Origin: Candidatus Adlerbacteria bacterium
GTDB taxonomy: Bacteria; Patescibacteriota; Minisyncoccia; Phycocordibacterales; SBAW01
Assembly: GCA_903819895.1 (NCBI GenBank)
Contig: CAIJFH010000015.1
Coordinates: forward strand, 1 to 50,372
Direction of reading: 5' to 3'
DNA: 50,372 nucleotides
Part shown: one piece after another, positions 27,848 to 37,446 of the stretch
Layout: each line of letters starts with the position of its first letter
Numbering within the stretch: the stretch's first letter is position 1
Notes under the pieces: model-generated
What the model saw: only the letters and a program-made list of their open reading frames with translations
What the model was told of the DNA's origin: nothing
Database searches by the model: none
Made by a program: the position numbers and the translations under genes

Positions 27848-30031
27848 ATGATGAAAAAATTACTTCTCTCGGTCTCTGCGTCGTTGTTCGCTGCGGCACT
27901 GCTTGTGGTGCCGGCGGTGAGTTCGGCAGCGCTGGTGCCATCACCAGCGCCGTGTGCCGTCGTGGGCACGCCGTTCCTCAACATCACGCAGCATATTACT
28001 AACGACCCCGACTCGGGTAACCACGGCAACTGGGCGACCGATGCCTTTACCGAGCATGTGAGCGTTTGGGTGGGCACCGATGGTGCGACGTGGTGTGCCA
28101 ACGCGAGCACGACCGACGGCACGTTTGTGACCACCGGGCCGCTTTCGCCACAGGCAGGCGTGGCATTGGGTTCGGGTGTCACGGGCACCTTCACTGGCGG
28201 TGAGAATTACACCATCCCCTCGTCGGTGACGCTTGCGCCAAGCTACAGCACTACGACGCCGCAGTCGATTGTCTTGCCAGACAGCGCGGTGGCGCAGTTT
28301 TCGTGGTGGGTTAACCAAGCGTTCCCCAGCGTTGCGTCCACCTCGGGCTCGTCCTATGTCAACAGCTACTACCTGACGTATGTCACGCCCAGTAATGGCT
28401 CGTGGATAGATGCCGACACGGCGTCGCTGGGTGATCAAAACCCCGGTGACATCACTGGCTCGTCAACACCTGTTGCACCGCAGACAGTGACCGTCACTAT
28501 CGACAAGTTTGTTGATGGCAAAGCAGCATCATCTACTGCGTCGACCACGGCATCCTTCCCGATGCATGCGTCGTGGGTCATTGGTGGCGTTGCGGGGAGC
28601 GGCGACTTTGCGCTTGGTACCGTGGGCTTCAATAGTCCTAACGCCTACGAGGCGGTTACGGGGGCGATGGCGACGAGCTCCAGCTACTCGGTCAACGAGG
28701 ATACAACGGGCGCCGTTGTTGGTGCAAGTTGTAGCACTGGCGACCCGTACGCGTTGGTGGGCTACTCGACTGGCGCCACCTTGGCCGCAGCGAAAAATGG
28801 TGTCGTGAGTACCACTACGCCAAACTTCGCAACGCTGCCAAGTAATGAGTATGTCATAGTGTGGAATAAGAGTTGCCCGAAAACTCCACCGCCAGCAACG
28901 ACGCTCAAGGTGCACATTCTCAAGTATCTTGATGGTGCGGTTGCGACTGCGGCAAGCTCAAGCAACTATCTCTTCCCAATGACAGCAACGTGGAGTGCGA
29001 CAAACATCGGCGCGGGCGCCGGCACGTATGTGCTTGGCGCCAACTTCGGTGGCGCATCAAACCTCTATGGTGCTGACACGGCTGCGATGAGCACGCCTGC
29101 CGACTACACGATATCGGAGATCACCAACGATGTTGATAGTTCAAGCAAGGTGTTGCCCACAACTGCCGCATGTGCGGTCGGCAACTATCGACTCGATGGC
29201 TACAAGACCAGCGCGGTGAGCTTTGCGGACGCAGCGACACAACCATTGTCGACGACGACGCCAAACTTCTCGCAGATTAGCAATGATCGCTATGTGATCG
29301 TTGCTAACGAGACGTGTACTGCGACCACCACACCACCCACCACGGGGGCAGGCGAGATTCGTGGCATCAAGTATGCCGACCGCGATGGCGACGGTGATGC
29401 GGATGATATGCACCAGCGTATCCCGGGTGTGACTATCTACCTCGACACCAACAACAATGGTGTGCTCGACCCGGGTGAGCCGTCGATGGTCACCAACGCG
29501 CAAGGCGTCTACGACTTCACCAACCTGGCGCCGGGCACCTACTATGTGCGCGAGGTAGTGCCGCCGGGCTGGATGCAGACCATGCCACACAGTGGTGTCT
29601 ACAAGGTTGTCTTGGGTGCAGGCAAGATTGTCCGCAACAAGAACTTTGGCGACTTCAAACTCGGAACGATTTCGGGTATGAAGTATAACGACGCTAATGC
29701 CAATGGCCGCAAGGATGCAAACGAAGTTGGGCTTTCGGGTTGGACAATCAACCTCAAGGGGCCACATGGGTTCAGCACCTCAACCGTGACTGATGCAAGT
29801 GGCGACTACTCGTTTAGCAACCTCGGGGCTGGGTTGTACACGCTCTCGGAGGTGCAGCAAAGCGGATGGACGCAGACCGCGCATCCGGGGTTTGTCTGGA
29901 TTCTCTCGGGTACCACCTCCACCAACGACAACTTTGGTAACACACAGCAAAAACCAAAGAGTGGTAAGGGTGGTAGATGGAACGATGATTGGGGTTGGAA
30001 TAATCAAGGCAACATCTGGTCAGACAACTAA
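27848..30031 (+). CDS. Secreted protein with SdrD-B-like repeats
   Basis: Signal peptide at in-frame ATG 27848; GIKYADRDGDGDADDMHQRIPGVTIYLDTNNNGVLDPGEPS...YYVREVVPPGWMQT; GMKYNDANANGRKDANEVGLSGWTI. Confidence 0.9.
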   Translation: MMKKLLLSVSASLFAAALLVVPAVSSAALVPSPAPCAVVGTPFLNITQHITNDPDSGNHGNWATDAFTEHVSVWVGTDGATWCANASTTDGTFVTTGPLSPQAGVALGSGVTGTFTGGENYTIPSSVTLAPSYSTTTPQSIVLPDSAVAQFSWWVNQAFPSVASTSGSSYVNSYYLTYVTPSNGSWIDADTASLGDQNPGDITGSSTPVAPQTVTVTIDKFVDGKAASSTASTTASFPMHASWVIGGVAGSGDFALGTVGFNSPNAYEAVTGAMATSSSYSVNEDTTGAVVGASCSTGDPYALVGYSTGATLAAAKNGVVSTTTPNFATLPSNEYVIVWNKSCPKTPPPATTLKVHILKYLDGAVATAASSSNYLFPMTATWSATNIGAGAGTYVLGANFGGASNLYGADTAAMSTPADYTISEITNDVDSSSKVLPTTAACAVGNYRLDGYKTSAVSFADAATQPLSTTTPNFSQISNDRYVIVANETCTATTTPPTTGAGEIRGIKYADRDGDGDADDMHQRIPGVTIYLDTNNNGVLDPGEPSMVTNAQGVYDFTNLAPGTYYVREVVPPGWMQTMPHSGVYKVVLGAGKIVRNKNFGDFKLGTISGMKYNDANANGRKDANEVGLSGWTINLKGPHGFSTSTVTDASGDYSFSNLGAGLYTLSEVQQSGWTQTAHPGFVWILSGTTSTNDNFGNTQQKPKSGKGGRWNDDWGWNNQGNIWSDN

Positions 30032-30055
30032 ACACATCTATTTGGTGTGCGATAC

Positions 30056-30086
30056 AAAAACGTCCTGCCTCGTGCGGGGCGTTTTT
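30056..30086 (+). terminator. Rho-independent terminator
   Basis: AAAAACGTCCTGCC-TCGT-GCGGGGCGTTTTT. Confidence 0.8.
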
Positions 30087-30229
30087 GTGTGGGGAGGGAA
30101 GGTGCTCACTCTATACTCATCCTGATGTACTACACTCTAGGGAGTCGAAGGATTTCTAACAACCTGTGTCACGCTATGGCGGTTCTTTTCTTTTATTTTT
30201 TACCAGAAGCACTAACTACTACTACTTGT

Positions 30230-30886
30230 ATGAATAACGCAATCACGTCTCGTCGTATGTCTACCCCCGTTCGATATGTCGCTGAGGTCGGAGTGGGCTC
30301 GGTGTTGTTGCTCGCGATGCTGCTCCCATTTGTGGGTCATGCCGATGTACTCACTCGTCAACTTGATCTTGGTGCGTCGGGCGCGGACGTCTCGTCGCTC
30401 CAAACCTACTTGGCACAAGACAACACCATCTACCCGCAGGGTTTGGTGACCGGATATTTCGGATCCCTCACTGCGTCTGCTGTATCAAATTTCCAGAGTG
30501 CGAACGGGTTGTCGCCCGTTGGCCGTGTTGGCCCGCAGACCCTCGCGGTGCTTAATCTTAAGATAGGCGGCGGTGCGGCTGCGCCTACCATCTCGGGTGT
30601 CGCTGTGGGCACGACCGCAAACAACGCCACAGTAAACTGGATGACCAACGAGAACGCAAAGGGCGTCGTCTACTACAGCGCGAGCCCGCTTAGCGTCACC
30701 GAGCAGCCGCACTCGGCAATTGTGAGCGGTATGACCGCAATGACGGATACCAACCTCCGCACGTCGCAAAGTGTCTCGCTCTCGGGGCTCCAGCCACACA
30801 CGGTGTACTACTACCTGATCTACACAACCGACCAAAGTGGCAACGTGAGTGTCACGTGGCCGTCGACCTTCCAAACGACGAGTTAA
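30230..30886 (+). CDS. Exported peptidoglycan-binding (PG_binding_1) plus Fn3-like domain protein
   Basis: In-frame ATG 30230; LGASGADVSSLQTYLAQDNTIYPQGLVTGYFGSLTASAVSNFQSANGLSPVGRVGPQT. Confidence 0.85.
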   Translation: MNNAITSRRMSTPVRYVAEVGVGSVLLLAMLLPFVGHADVLTRQLDLGASGADVSSLQTYLAQDNTIYPQGLVTGYFGSLTASAVSNFQSANGLSPVGRVGPQTLAVLNLKIGGGAAAPTISGVAVGTTANNATVNWMTNENAKGVVYYSASPLSVTEQPHSAIVSGMTAMTDTNLRTSQSVSLSGLQPHTVYYYLIYTTDQSGNVSVTWPSTFQTTS

Positions 30887-30973
30887 GCAATCGTCCAAGG
30901 TAGCCAGGAATCGCTCTCAACTACAGTGAGGGCGATTTTGGTATATGTGGTACACTAGAGTCGTGACACCGCT

Positions 30974-32011
30974 ATGACCTATTTCCCGGGCGACGACCCA
31001 TTCGCCGACACGCAGCTTGGCAACGCGCTCACGCGTGCCATTGTCAACACCATCCACGAACCATTCTTAGTGCTCGACTCGGACTTGCGGATTATTGTCG
31101 CAAGTCGTTCTTTTTATACAAAGTTTCAGGTCACCAAAGCAGAGATCCAAGGCGAATTGTTTTATGAGATCGGCGATGGTCAGTACAACATCCCTGCGCT
31201 GCGGCACTTTCTCAGCAACATCATCCCCGAGCACTCGGCGTTGAAAGAGTACAAACTCCAACACGACTTCCCGGCAATCGGGCGGCACACGCTACTGATT
31301 AGTGCGCGCGAGGTGCTCTATGAAAACAGCGCGCGCAGGCATCTCTTGCTCACGATAGGGGATATTACAGGCCAAGAACTCATCGAAGAGGAGCGAGAGA
31401 AGTTGTCAAAACAAAAGGATCTGATGATCAAAGAGATGAAGCATCGCATGGCAAACAGTTTGCAGTTGATCGCGAGCATCTTGATCCTGAAGTCCGAGGC
31501 GGTCGAGTCGCCCGAGGTGCGCTCGCATCTCCAGGATGCACACGAGCGCATCATGTCGATCGCGACGGTCGAGCAGTTTCTCGACACGACTAGTTTAAAC
31601 GAGGAGGTCGAGGTGGGCCCCTACCTCACCGAATTGTGCGGCAGTTTGGCAACGAGTATGATTAGTGAGGGCAGGCCATTGGCGCTTGTCGTAGAGTCGG
31701 GTGGCGGCATGGTCACTTCGGCCGAGGGCATTAGTATCGGGCTCATTACGGCAGAGTTGGCTATTAACGCAATCAAACATGCGTTCCCCGGGGATATGCC
31801 CGGCACGATTGTCGTTGCGTTTAAGATAAGTCCAGGCGGATGGTTGCTGTCGGTGACCGATAATGGCGTTGGCATGCAGACACGCGTGGCGCGCAAGGAG
31901 GGTCTTGGCACCACGATTGTCCAATCGCTCGCGCGACAACTCGACGCGACGGTAGAGACCACGACCGGGCCGCAGGGTACTCGTGTTTCGATTATACACA
32001 CAACACTATAA
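30974..32011 (+). CDS. Sensor histidine kinase, PAS-like plus HisKA_2-type
   Basis: MIKEMKHRMANSLQLIASILILKS H-box; ELAINAIKHAFPG N-box; VTDNGVGM; GLGTTIVQSLARQL. Confidence 0.88.
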   Translation: MTYFPGDDPFADTQLGNALTRAIVNTIHEPFLVLDSDLRIIVASRSFYTKFQVTKAEIQGELFYEIGDGQYNIPALRHFLSNIIPEHSALKEYKLQHDFPAIGRHTLLISAREVLYENSARRHLLLTIGDITGQELIEEEREKLSKQKDLMIKEMKHRMANSLQLIASILILKSEAVESPEVRSHLQDAHERIMSIATVEQFLDTTSLNEEVEVGPYLTELCGSLATSMISEGRPLALVVESGGGMVTSAEGISIGLITAELAINAIKHAFPGDMPGTIVVAFKISPGGWLLSVTDNGVGMQTRVARKEGLGTTIVQSLARQLDATVETTTGPQGTRVSIIHTTL

Positions 32012-32015
32012 AACT

Positions 32016-32393
32016 ATGCAGGATATGCCACAAAACGAACAAGAGTGGAAGGAGCGGTTGACACCCGAGCAGTACGCGGTGCTGCGCCAGCGGGGGACAG
32101 AGGCGCCGTTTTCGGGCAAGCTGTCTGCGCCTGGCGCGGATGGTCAGTACCACTGCGCTGCGTGCGACAACCCGCTCTTTGCCGCAGATGCCAAGTTTGA
32201 GTCCGGCACCGGCTGGCCAAGTTTTGATCAAGCCATTCCTGGCGCGGTCACGCTTGTCCCCGACACATCGCACGGCATGTCACGCACCGAGGTGGTCTGC
32301 GCGCGCTGCGGCTCGCACTTGGGCCACGTCTTTAACGACGGCCCCACCGCAACCGGCCAGCGCTTCTGCCTCAACTCCGTGTGTTTGGTGTAA
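32016..32393 (+). CDS. msrB: Peptide-methionine (R)-S-oxide reductase
   Basis: YHCAACDNPLFAADAKFESGTGWPSFDQ...CARCGSHLGHVFNDGP..GQRFCLNSVCL. Confidence 0.95.
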   Translation: MQDMPQNEQEWKERLTPEQYAVLRQRGTEAPFSGKLSAPGADGQYHCAACDNPLFAADAKFESGTGWPSFDQAIPGAVTLVPDTSHGMSRTEVVCARCGSHLGHVFNDGPTATGQRFCLNSVCLV

Positions 32394-32403
32394 ACATAAT
32401 CGT

Positions 32404-32901
32404 ATGCGTACGCGAATCATCCTACTTATATTTGTAGTGCTGGTTATTGCAATTGGAGCGGCGGTATACGTTGTGCCGCGGGAGCAGAAACAGAATGTAG
32501 ACGCGTTTGCAATCTCGGGGCAAGCAACACTTCCTATGCAACAGATTACGATTATCACAAAAGGCGGGGCGGTGTCGGTTGCTGCAGAAGTTGCGTCAAC
32601 GCGGGAGGAGCAGATGGATGGATTGTCCAATCGCGCGGGGCTTGCCGACAATGTGGGCATGCTGTTTGTATTCAACCCACCAACCATGGACGGCTTTTGG
32701 ATGAAGGATATGCGCTTTCCGCTCGACATCATCTGGGCAGGTAGCGATGGCACGATTACGACGCTGTACAAAAATATCTCGCCCGACACCTACCCAACAT
32801 CGTTTTACCCCAGCGTGCCGGCGACCTATGTGCTCGAGGTTCCTGCTGGTTTTGCCGATGAGCACCAGGTTGCCATCGGCAGTAAAATTGTGGTACAATA
32901 G
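32404..32901 (+). CDS. DUF192 family protein
   Basis: N-terminal TM; EEQMDGLSNRAGLADNVGMLFVFNPPTMDGFWMKDMRFPLDIIW. Confidence 0.9.
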   Translation: MRTRIILLIFVVLVIAIGAAVYVVPREQKQNVDAFAISGQATLPMQQITIITKGGAVSVAAEVASTREEQMDGLSNRAGLADNVGMLFVFNPPTMDGFWMKDMRFPLDIIWAGSDGTITTLYKNISPDTYPTSFYPSVPATYVLEVPAGFADEHQVAIGSKIVVQ

Positions 32902-32907
32902 CGTCTA

Positions 32908-33205
32908 GCGTGCTGGGTAGCTACTCTGGCGGAGACGCTGGAGAGGAAAGTCCGAACACCAACTCTGCATAAGAGTTAAAAGGGTAGCAGGTAATCCCTG
33001 TCAGTCGCTCGTGGCGGGCGACAGAGGTGCGAACAGTGACGAATCCCTTCAGTGGGAGTGAAACGGCTAAATCCTTACCTGGGTGCAAGGCCGTGTCCCG
33101 AGATCCGCCAATTGGCGGCATCGAGGGAAGAGCCGCTCGATCTCGATGGCGACATCGAGACCAGATAAATTGTTACCCACGACAGAATTCGGCTTACAGG
33201 CACGC
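32908..33205 (+). ncRNA. rnpB: RNase P RNA, bacterial type
   Basis: GAGGAAAGTCCG, ACAGAATTCGGCTTA, P1 pairing GCGTGC/GCACGC; TACAAT -10 at 32894-32899. Confidence 0.93.
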
Positions 33206-33220
33206 GCGCCATTGTGTAGA

Positions 33221-33243
33221 CGCCCCGCGAGAGCGGGGCGTTT
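33221..33243 (+). terminator. Terminator after rnpB
   Basis: CGCCCCGC-GAGA-GCGGGGCG-TTT. Confidence 0.8.
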
Positions 33244-33297
33244 GCGCGCCCGGTGTGTGTAGAGCGCATCTTTTGATTTTGAGTTAGAATAGGCAAC

Positions 33298-34971
33298 ATG
33301 GTTCGGTCCTTGTTGCAGGTGTTTAGCAAAGAGGTGCGCGGGATGCATCAGGCGGCATATGTGCTCGCGGCCTTTGCGCTTGGGTCGCAGCTCTTGGCGC
33401 TCGTGCGCGATCGTTTGTTGGCTGCGCACTTTGGCGCGTCGCATACGCTCGACCTCTACTATGCCGCGTTTCGTATCCCCGATTTTTTGTTTGCGACCGT
33501 GGCGTCGCTCCTGTCGCTCTATGCGCTCTTGCCGATTTTGACGAAGTATGAAAAAGAGGGTGGCGGCCGCATGCTGTCCTTCTTGCGACAAATCCTGTTT
33601 GTCTTTTTTGTGGGGATGGGTGTGATCGCGGCAATCGTCTTTGCGTTTGTACCCAGCATCACCGCGCACTTAGCACCCGAGATCGCGAGCCCCGAGTTGA
33701 CGCTCTTGGTGCGGATACTCTTGCTCCAACCAATACTGCTTGGCGCGTCTAACATCTTGGCGTCCTACACCCAGTTGCGCAATCGGTTCTTTCTCTACTC
33801 GATCTCGCCGCTGTTGTACAACATCGGCATCATTATCGGCATCATGGTGCTCTACCCTTTGGCGGGTGTCGCGGGGCTTGGCTGGGGTGTAGTGCTTGGT
33901 GCGGCGCTGCATCTGTTGGTGCAGTTACCATTTTTTACGAGCGAGAAAGCGACCGAGCATGTCCCCGCGCGCGTGGTGTGGCGCGACTTGCTGCAGGTGT
34001 TGGGGTTGTCGGTGCCGCGCACCTTGGCGCTCGCGGCGGGGCAGCTGTCGCTCTTGGCGCTGGTGTCGCTGGCGTCCTACCTTGCCACGGGCTCCATCTC
34101 TATCTTTATGTTTGCATACAACTTGCAGGCAGTGCCGCTCACGATCATCGGCGTGTCGTACTCGGTCGCAGCGTTCCCCACGCTGGCGCGGATGCATGCC
34201 AATGGCGAGCATGCCGAGTTCTCGCGCTACCTCGAGACAGCATTGCGGCATATCTTTTTTTGGGCGATACCAGCGACCGTGTTTGTCGTGGTGCTGCGCG
34301 CGCAGTTGGTGCGCGTGATCCTTGGTGCGGGCGCGTTCGACTGGTCGGCAACGCGTCTCACGGCGGCGGCGCTCGCGCTGTTTGTGCTCTCGCTCGCGGC
34401 GCAGTCGGTGACCTTGCTCATTGCGCGCGCCTACTACGCGGCGGGCAATACCAAAAAGCCGCTCTACTGGGGCGCGGCCAATGTGGTGGTGTCGATTTGT
34501 TCGGCGCTTGGGTTGGTCGCGCTCTTTCACTCGAGCATATTTCTCCGCTCGTTTATCGAGGTGTTGCTGCGCGTTGCCGACATCCCTGGCACCTCGGTGC
34601 TCATGCTCGCGCTCGGCTATGCACTTGGTGCGATACTCCAGTTTACGCTCGGGTTCTATTTCTTTACGCGCGACTTTCGTGTCGACCGGACACGCATCGG
34701 CGCGCTCGTATTCCAAAGTTTTGCCGCGTCTGTCATCGGCAGCGCGTGCTCCTATGTTGTGCTTGCGCTCACGGGCACCGCAGGGACAATCAACACCGCG
34801 CTCGGGTTGGTGACACAGGGTGCTGCAGCAGGCATCATCGGGCTTGGCGTCACGGGGTTGGTGCTCTACTCGCTTAAAAATCAGGAGTTGTGCGAGGCAT
34901 GGACCGCGCTCCATCGCCGCTTTGCTCCAGCCCCCGCCGTCTCGATCGAAACCACCGACATCTCGTCGTAA
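33298..34971 (+). CDS. murJ: Lipid II flippase MurJ/MviN
   Basis: 557-aa polytopic protein; RDRLLAAHFGASHTLDLYYAAFRIPDFLF. Confidence 0.9.
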   Translation: MVRSLLQVFSKEVRGMHQAAYVLAAFALGSQLLALVRDRLLAAHFGASHTLDLYYAAFRIPDFLFATVASLLSLYALLPILTKYEKEGGGRMLSFLRQILFVFFVGMGVIAAIVFAFVPSITAHLAPEIASPELTLLVRILLLQPILLGASNILASYTQLRNRFFLYSISPLLYNIGIIIGIMVLYPLAGVAGLGWGVVLGAALHLLVQLPFFTSEKATEHVPARVVWRDLLQVLGLSVPRTLALAAGQLSLLALVSLASYLATGSISIFMFAYNLQAVPLTIIGVSYSVAAFPTLARMHANGEHAEFSRYLETALRHIFFWAIPATVFVVVLRAQLVRVILGAGAFDWSATRLTAAALALFVLSLAAQSVTLLIARAYYAAGNTKKPLYWGAANVVVSICSALGLVALFHSSIFLRSFIEVLLRVADIPGTSVLMLALGYALGAILQFTLGFYFFTRDFRVDRTRIGALVFQSFAASVIGSACSYVVLALTGTAGTINTALGLVTQGAAAGIIGLGVTGLVLYSLKNQELCEAWTALHRRFAPAPAVSIETTDISS

Positions 34972-34973
34972 GT

Positions 34974-34992
34974 ACATAGGTCCGTCCTATGT
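34974..34992. repeat. Dispersed inverted repeat ACATAGG-TCCGT-CCTATGT
   Basis: Same core as 12985-13005; directly follows murJ stop. Confidence 0.65.
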
Positions 34993-35041
34993 GTGGCGGA
35001 GAGATGGTTTTTGGGGCTAGAAATGGTACAGTTGGTGCGTT

Positions 35042-36919
35042 ATGCAGCAGATCCGCAACTTTAGTATTATCGCGCACATCGACCACGGCAAGTCGACGCT
35101 GGCCGACCGCATGCTCGAAATTACGGGCACTATCGAACGTCGAAAGATGCGCGACCAGGTGCTCGACTCGATGGACCTCGAGCGCGAGCGGGGGATTACC
35201 ATCAAAATGCAGCCGGTCAAGATGGTGTGGCGCGACACGATGCTCAACCTCATCGACACGCCGGGGCATATCGACTTTTCCTACGAAGTGTCGCGCGCGC
35301 TGACCGCGGTCGAGGGTGCGGTGCTCTTGGTTGACGCGACACAGGGTGTGCAGGCGCAGACGTTGACGACGCTGCGCACTGCGCGCGAGCTGGGGTTGGT
35401 CATCGTCCCTGCGCTCTCCAAAATTGATTCGCCGCTCGCCGAGGTAGACGATGTGCGCGCGCAAGTTGCAGCACTTCTCGAAATCGACCCCGACGAGATT
35501 CTCCTCTGCTCGGGCAAAACCGGCGAGGGGGTTGAGAAATTACTCGAGGCGGTTATTACCAGAGTTCCTCCGCCGAAATCAGCCGACTACGGGCACGGCG
35601 ATTTTCCTGCTGAAAAATCGCCTGAAGTTCTCGCGCCGTCGCGCTCGAAACTCCCTCCGTCAGCTATTTCGGCTCCGCGCGCGCTGGTGTTCGACTTTCA
35701 ATACTCCGACCATCAGGGCGTGATTGTCTACCTGCGTCTGTTTGAGGGGCAGATTAAAAAAGGTGATGTGCTCGAGTTTGCTGCCACGGGTCGCAAGTTT
35801 ACTGCGCTCGATGTTGGCAGTTTTTCTCCGACGCCCGTCTCGCTCCCTGGTGGGTTGTCAGCGGGGATGATCGGCTACGTGGTGACCGGCATCAAAGAGC
35901 CGGGGCTCGCACGCGTGGGCGACACGGTTCGTCTCAATGGTTCAAAAACGGCACCACTGTCGGGCTATGCCGAGCCACGGCCGGTGGTGTGGGCGAGTAT
36001 CTACCCCGAAAGTCAAGATGATTTTACTGCCCTGCGCCAAGCACTGTCGCGGCTGCGGCTCTCTGACTCGTCTCTTTCCTTCGAGGAGGAGTCGTCGGGG
36101 ATGCTTGGGCGCGGATTCCGCTGCGGATTGCTCGGCATGCTCCACCTCGAGATCGTCACCGAGCGTCTGCACCGAGAAAATAATTTGTCACTCGTCGTGA
36201 CCACGCCGACTATTACCTATGAGGTCGAGACAAAAGACGGCAAGCGGCACACCGTGTACTCGCCGCCACAATTCCCCGACCATGGGATGATTCTGCAAAT
36301 CTGGGAGCCGTTTGTGTCGGCAGAGATTTTGATCCCCGCCGAGTACTTGGGTGCCTTGATGCCACTCCTCTTTGAGCACGAGGCAGCGACCGAGTCGACC
36401 GAGACCTTCTCGGGTGGTGGCTTGTCCTCGCCACATGGGGGCAGGGTGATGGTCAAAGTGGTGATGCCGCTGCGCGAACTGATGCGCAACTTTTTTGATA
36501 AGTTAAAAAGTGTGTCGTCCGGCTATGCATCAATCTCCTACGAGCAGCGCGAGTTGCGCGTTGCTGAGGTGACCCGGCTCGACATCCTTGTTGCCGATGA
36601 GTTGGTGCCGGCGTTTTCGCGCATTATCGCGACGCACCGCGCCGACGAGGAGGCGGTCGCTGCGGTCGAAAAATTGTATAAAATACTTCCGCGCCAGCAG
36701 TTTGCCACCAAGATCCAAGGCCAGGCGCTGGGGCGCATCATCTCCTCGCGCACACTGTCGGCACTCTCCAAAGATGTCACTCAACACATGTACGGTGGCG
36801 ACATCACCCGCAAGATGAAGCTGCGCGAGAAGCAGAAAAAGGGTAAAGCTCGCATGAAGGCCGCCGGCCGCGTCAACATCCCCGAGGATGTCTTTTTGAA
36901 GATGGTGAAATCAGAATAA
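35042..36919 (+). CDS. lepA: Elongation factor 4 (LepA)
   Basis: NFSIIAHIDHGKSTLADRML, DTPGHIDFSYEVSRAL, FRCGLLGMLHLEIVTERL; about 30-aa insertion after RVPPPK. Confidence 0.96.
   Translation: MQQIRNFSIIAHIDHGKSTLADRMLEITGTIERRKMRDQVLDSMDLERERGITIKMQPVKMVWRDTMLNLIDTPGHIDFSYEVSRALTAVEGAVLLVDATQGVQAQTLTTLRTARELGLVIVPALSKIDSPLAEVDDVRAQVAALLEIDPDEILLCSGKTGEGVEKLLEAVITRVPPPKSADYGHGDFPAEKSPEVLAPSRSKLPPSAISAPRALVFDFQYSDHQGVIVYLRLFEGQIKKGDVLEFAATGRKFTALDVGSFSPTPVSLPGGLSAGMIGYVVTGIKEPGLARVGDTVRLNGSKTAPLSGYAEPRPVVWASIYPESQDDFTALRQALSRLRLSDSSLSFEEESSGMLGRGFRCGLLGMLHLEIVTERLHRENNLSLVVTTPTITYEVETKDGKRHTVYSPPQFPDHGMILQIWEPFVSAEILIPAEYLGALMPLLFEHEAATESTETFSGGGLSSPHGGRVMVKVVMPLRELMRNFFDKLKSVSSGYASISYEQRELRVAEVTRLDILVADELVPAFSRIIATHRADEEAVAAVEKLYKILPRQQFATKIQGQALGRIISSRTLSALSKDVTQHMYGGDITRKMKLREKQKKGKARMKAAGRVNIPEDVFLKMVKSE
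35572..35673. repeat. ~100-bp imperfect palindromic element inside lepA
   Basis: Outer IR GCCGAAATCAGCCGAC/GTCAGCTATTTCGGC; core CGATTTTCCTGCTGAAAAATCG; core plus right arm shared with 42964-43013. Confidence 0.85.
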
Positions 36920-36931
36920 TAAAAAGCAAAT

Positions 36932-36957
36932 CCCCGTCGGCTTGGAATCCGACGGGG
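36932..36957 (+). terminator. Terminator-like hairpin after lepA
   Basis: CCCCGTCGG-CTTGGAAT-CCGACGGGG, no clear T-tract. Confidence 0.5.
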
Positions 36958-36974
36958 TGTGCACTGTTTGCCCT

Positions 36975-37163
36975 TTAATACAGAACAGCTTTACTCATGT
37001 GCGCTAAATATAGGCACGTGAAGATGAAAGCTAGCGGTATAAAAGTTCCTAGGAGAATGTACCTCATTCGTTCTAGATTTTCATGTTCGATATTCGATGC
37101 TCCCACCAAACACAAAACAAAGATGAGTATGAGACATAGATGGAGACATCTCCAGTATTCCAA
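36975..37163 (-). CDS. Possible small membrane protein, 62 aa
   Basis: MEYWRCLHLCLILIFVLCLVGASNIEHENLERMRYILLGTFIPLAFIFTCLYLAHMSKAVLY, two hydrophobic segments. Confidence 0.35.
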   Translation of the reverse strand: MEYWRCLHLCLILIFVLCLVGASNIEHENLERMRYILLGTFIPLAFIFTCLYLAHMSKAVLY

Positions 37164-37320
37164 AGGTCGCCGTAAAAATTAATGCGCAAGTGAAAGCGAT
37201 CAGGGCGGAGAAAATCTCCGGGGATTCTTTGTTCATCACACGCTCCATCAGTTTGCCGCCCCACTGCAGGGCGGTTCTGGGTGGACAATACTATAAAAAG
37301 TTGCGGCTTGTCAACTGCGC

Positions 37321-37425
37321 TTAAAACAGCAGTGAGAAGTAGCTCAGCACCATGCTGGCGATGATGATGATGCCAAGGATGCCGGTAAAGATCTTGAGCC
37401 AGCGCTGGTGGTGTTTTCCAAACAT
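37321..37425 (-). CDS. Small single-TM protein, 34 aa (MFGKHHQRWLKIFTGILGIIIIASMVLSYFSLLF)
   Basis: Short ORF divergent from 37447 gene with a -10 6 nt upstream; below ORF-track cutoff. Confidence 0.6.
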   Translation of the reverse strand: MFGKHHQRWLKIFTGILGIIIIASMVLSYFSLLF

Positions 37426-37431
37426 AGTGAG

Positions 37432-37439
37432 TGTATACT
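37432..37439. promoter_or_regulatory. Overlapping divergent -10 elements centred on GTATAC
   Basis: + strand TATACT (37434-37439) 7 nt before ATG 37447; - strand TATACA (37437-37432) 6 nt before ATG 37425. Confidence 0.65.
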
Positions 37440-37446
37440 AGCATAT

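Noticed and set aside
33925-34977. 350-aa minus-strand ORF opposite murJ
   Set aside because: Extremely Arg/His/Glu-rich shadow of murJ with no recognisable domain.
37073-37444. 123-aa minus-strand ORF
   Set aside because: Overlaps the better-supported 34-aa ORF and a DivIC-like promoter; His/Arg-rich and lacks a plausible start context.
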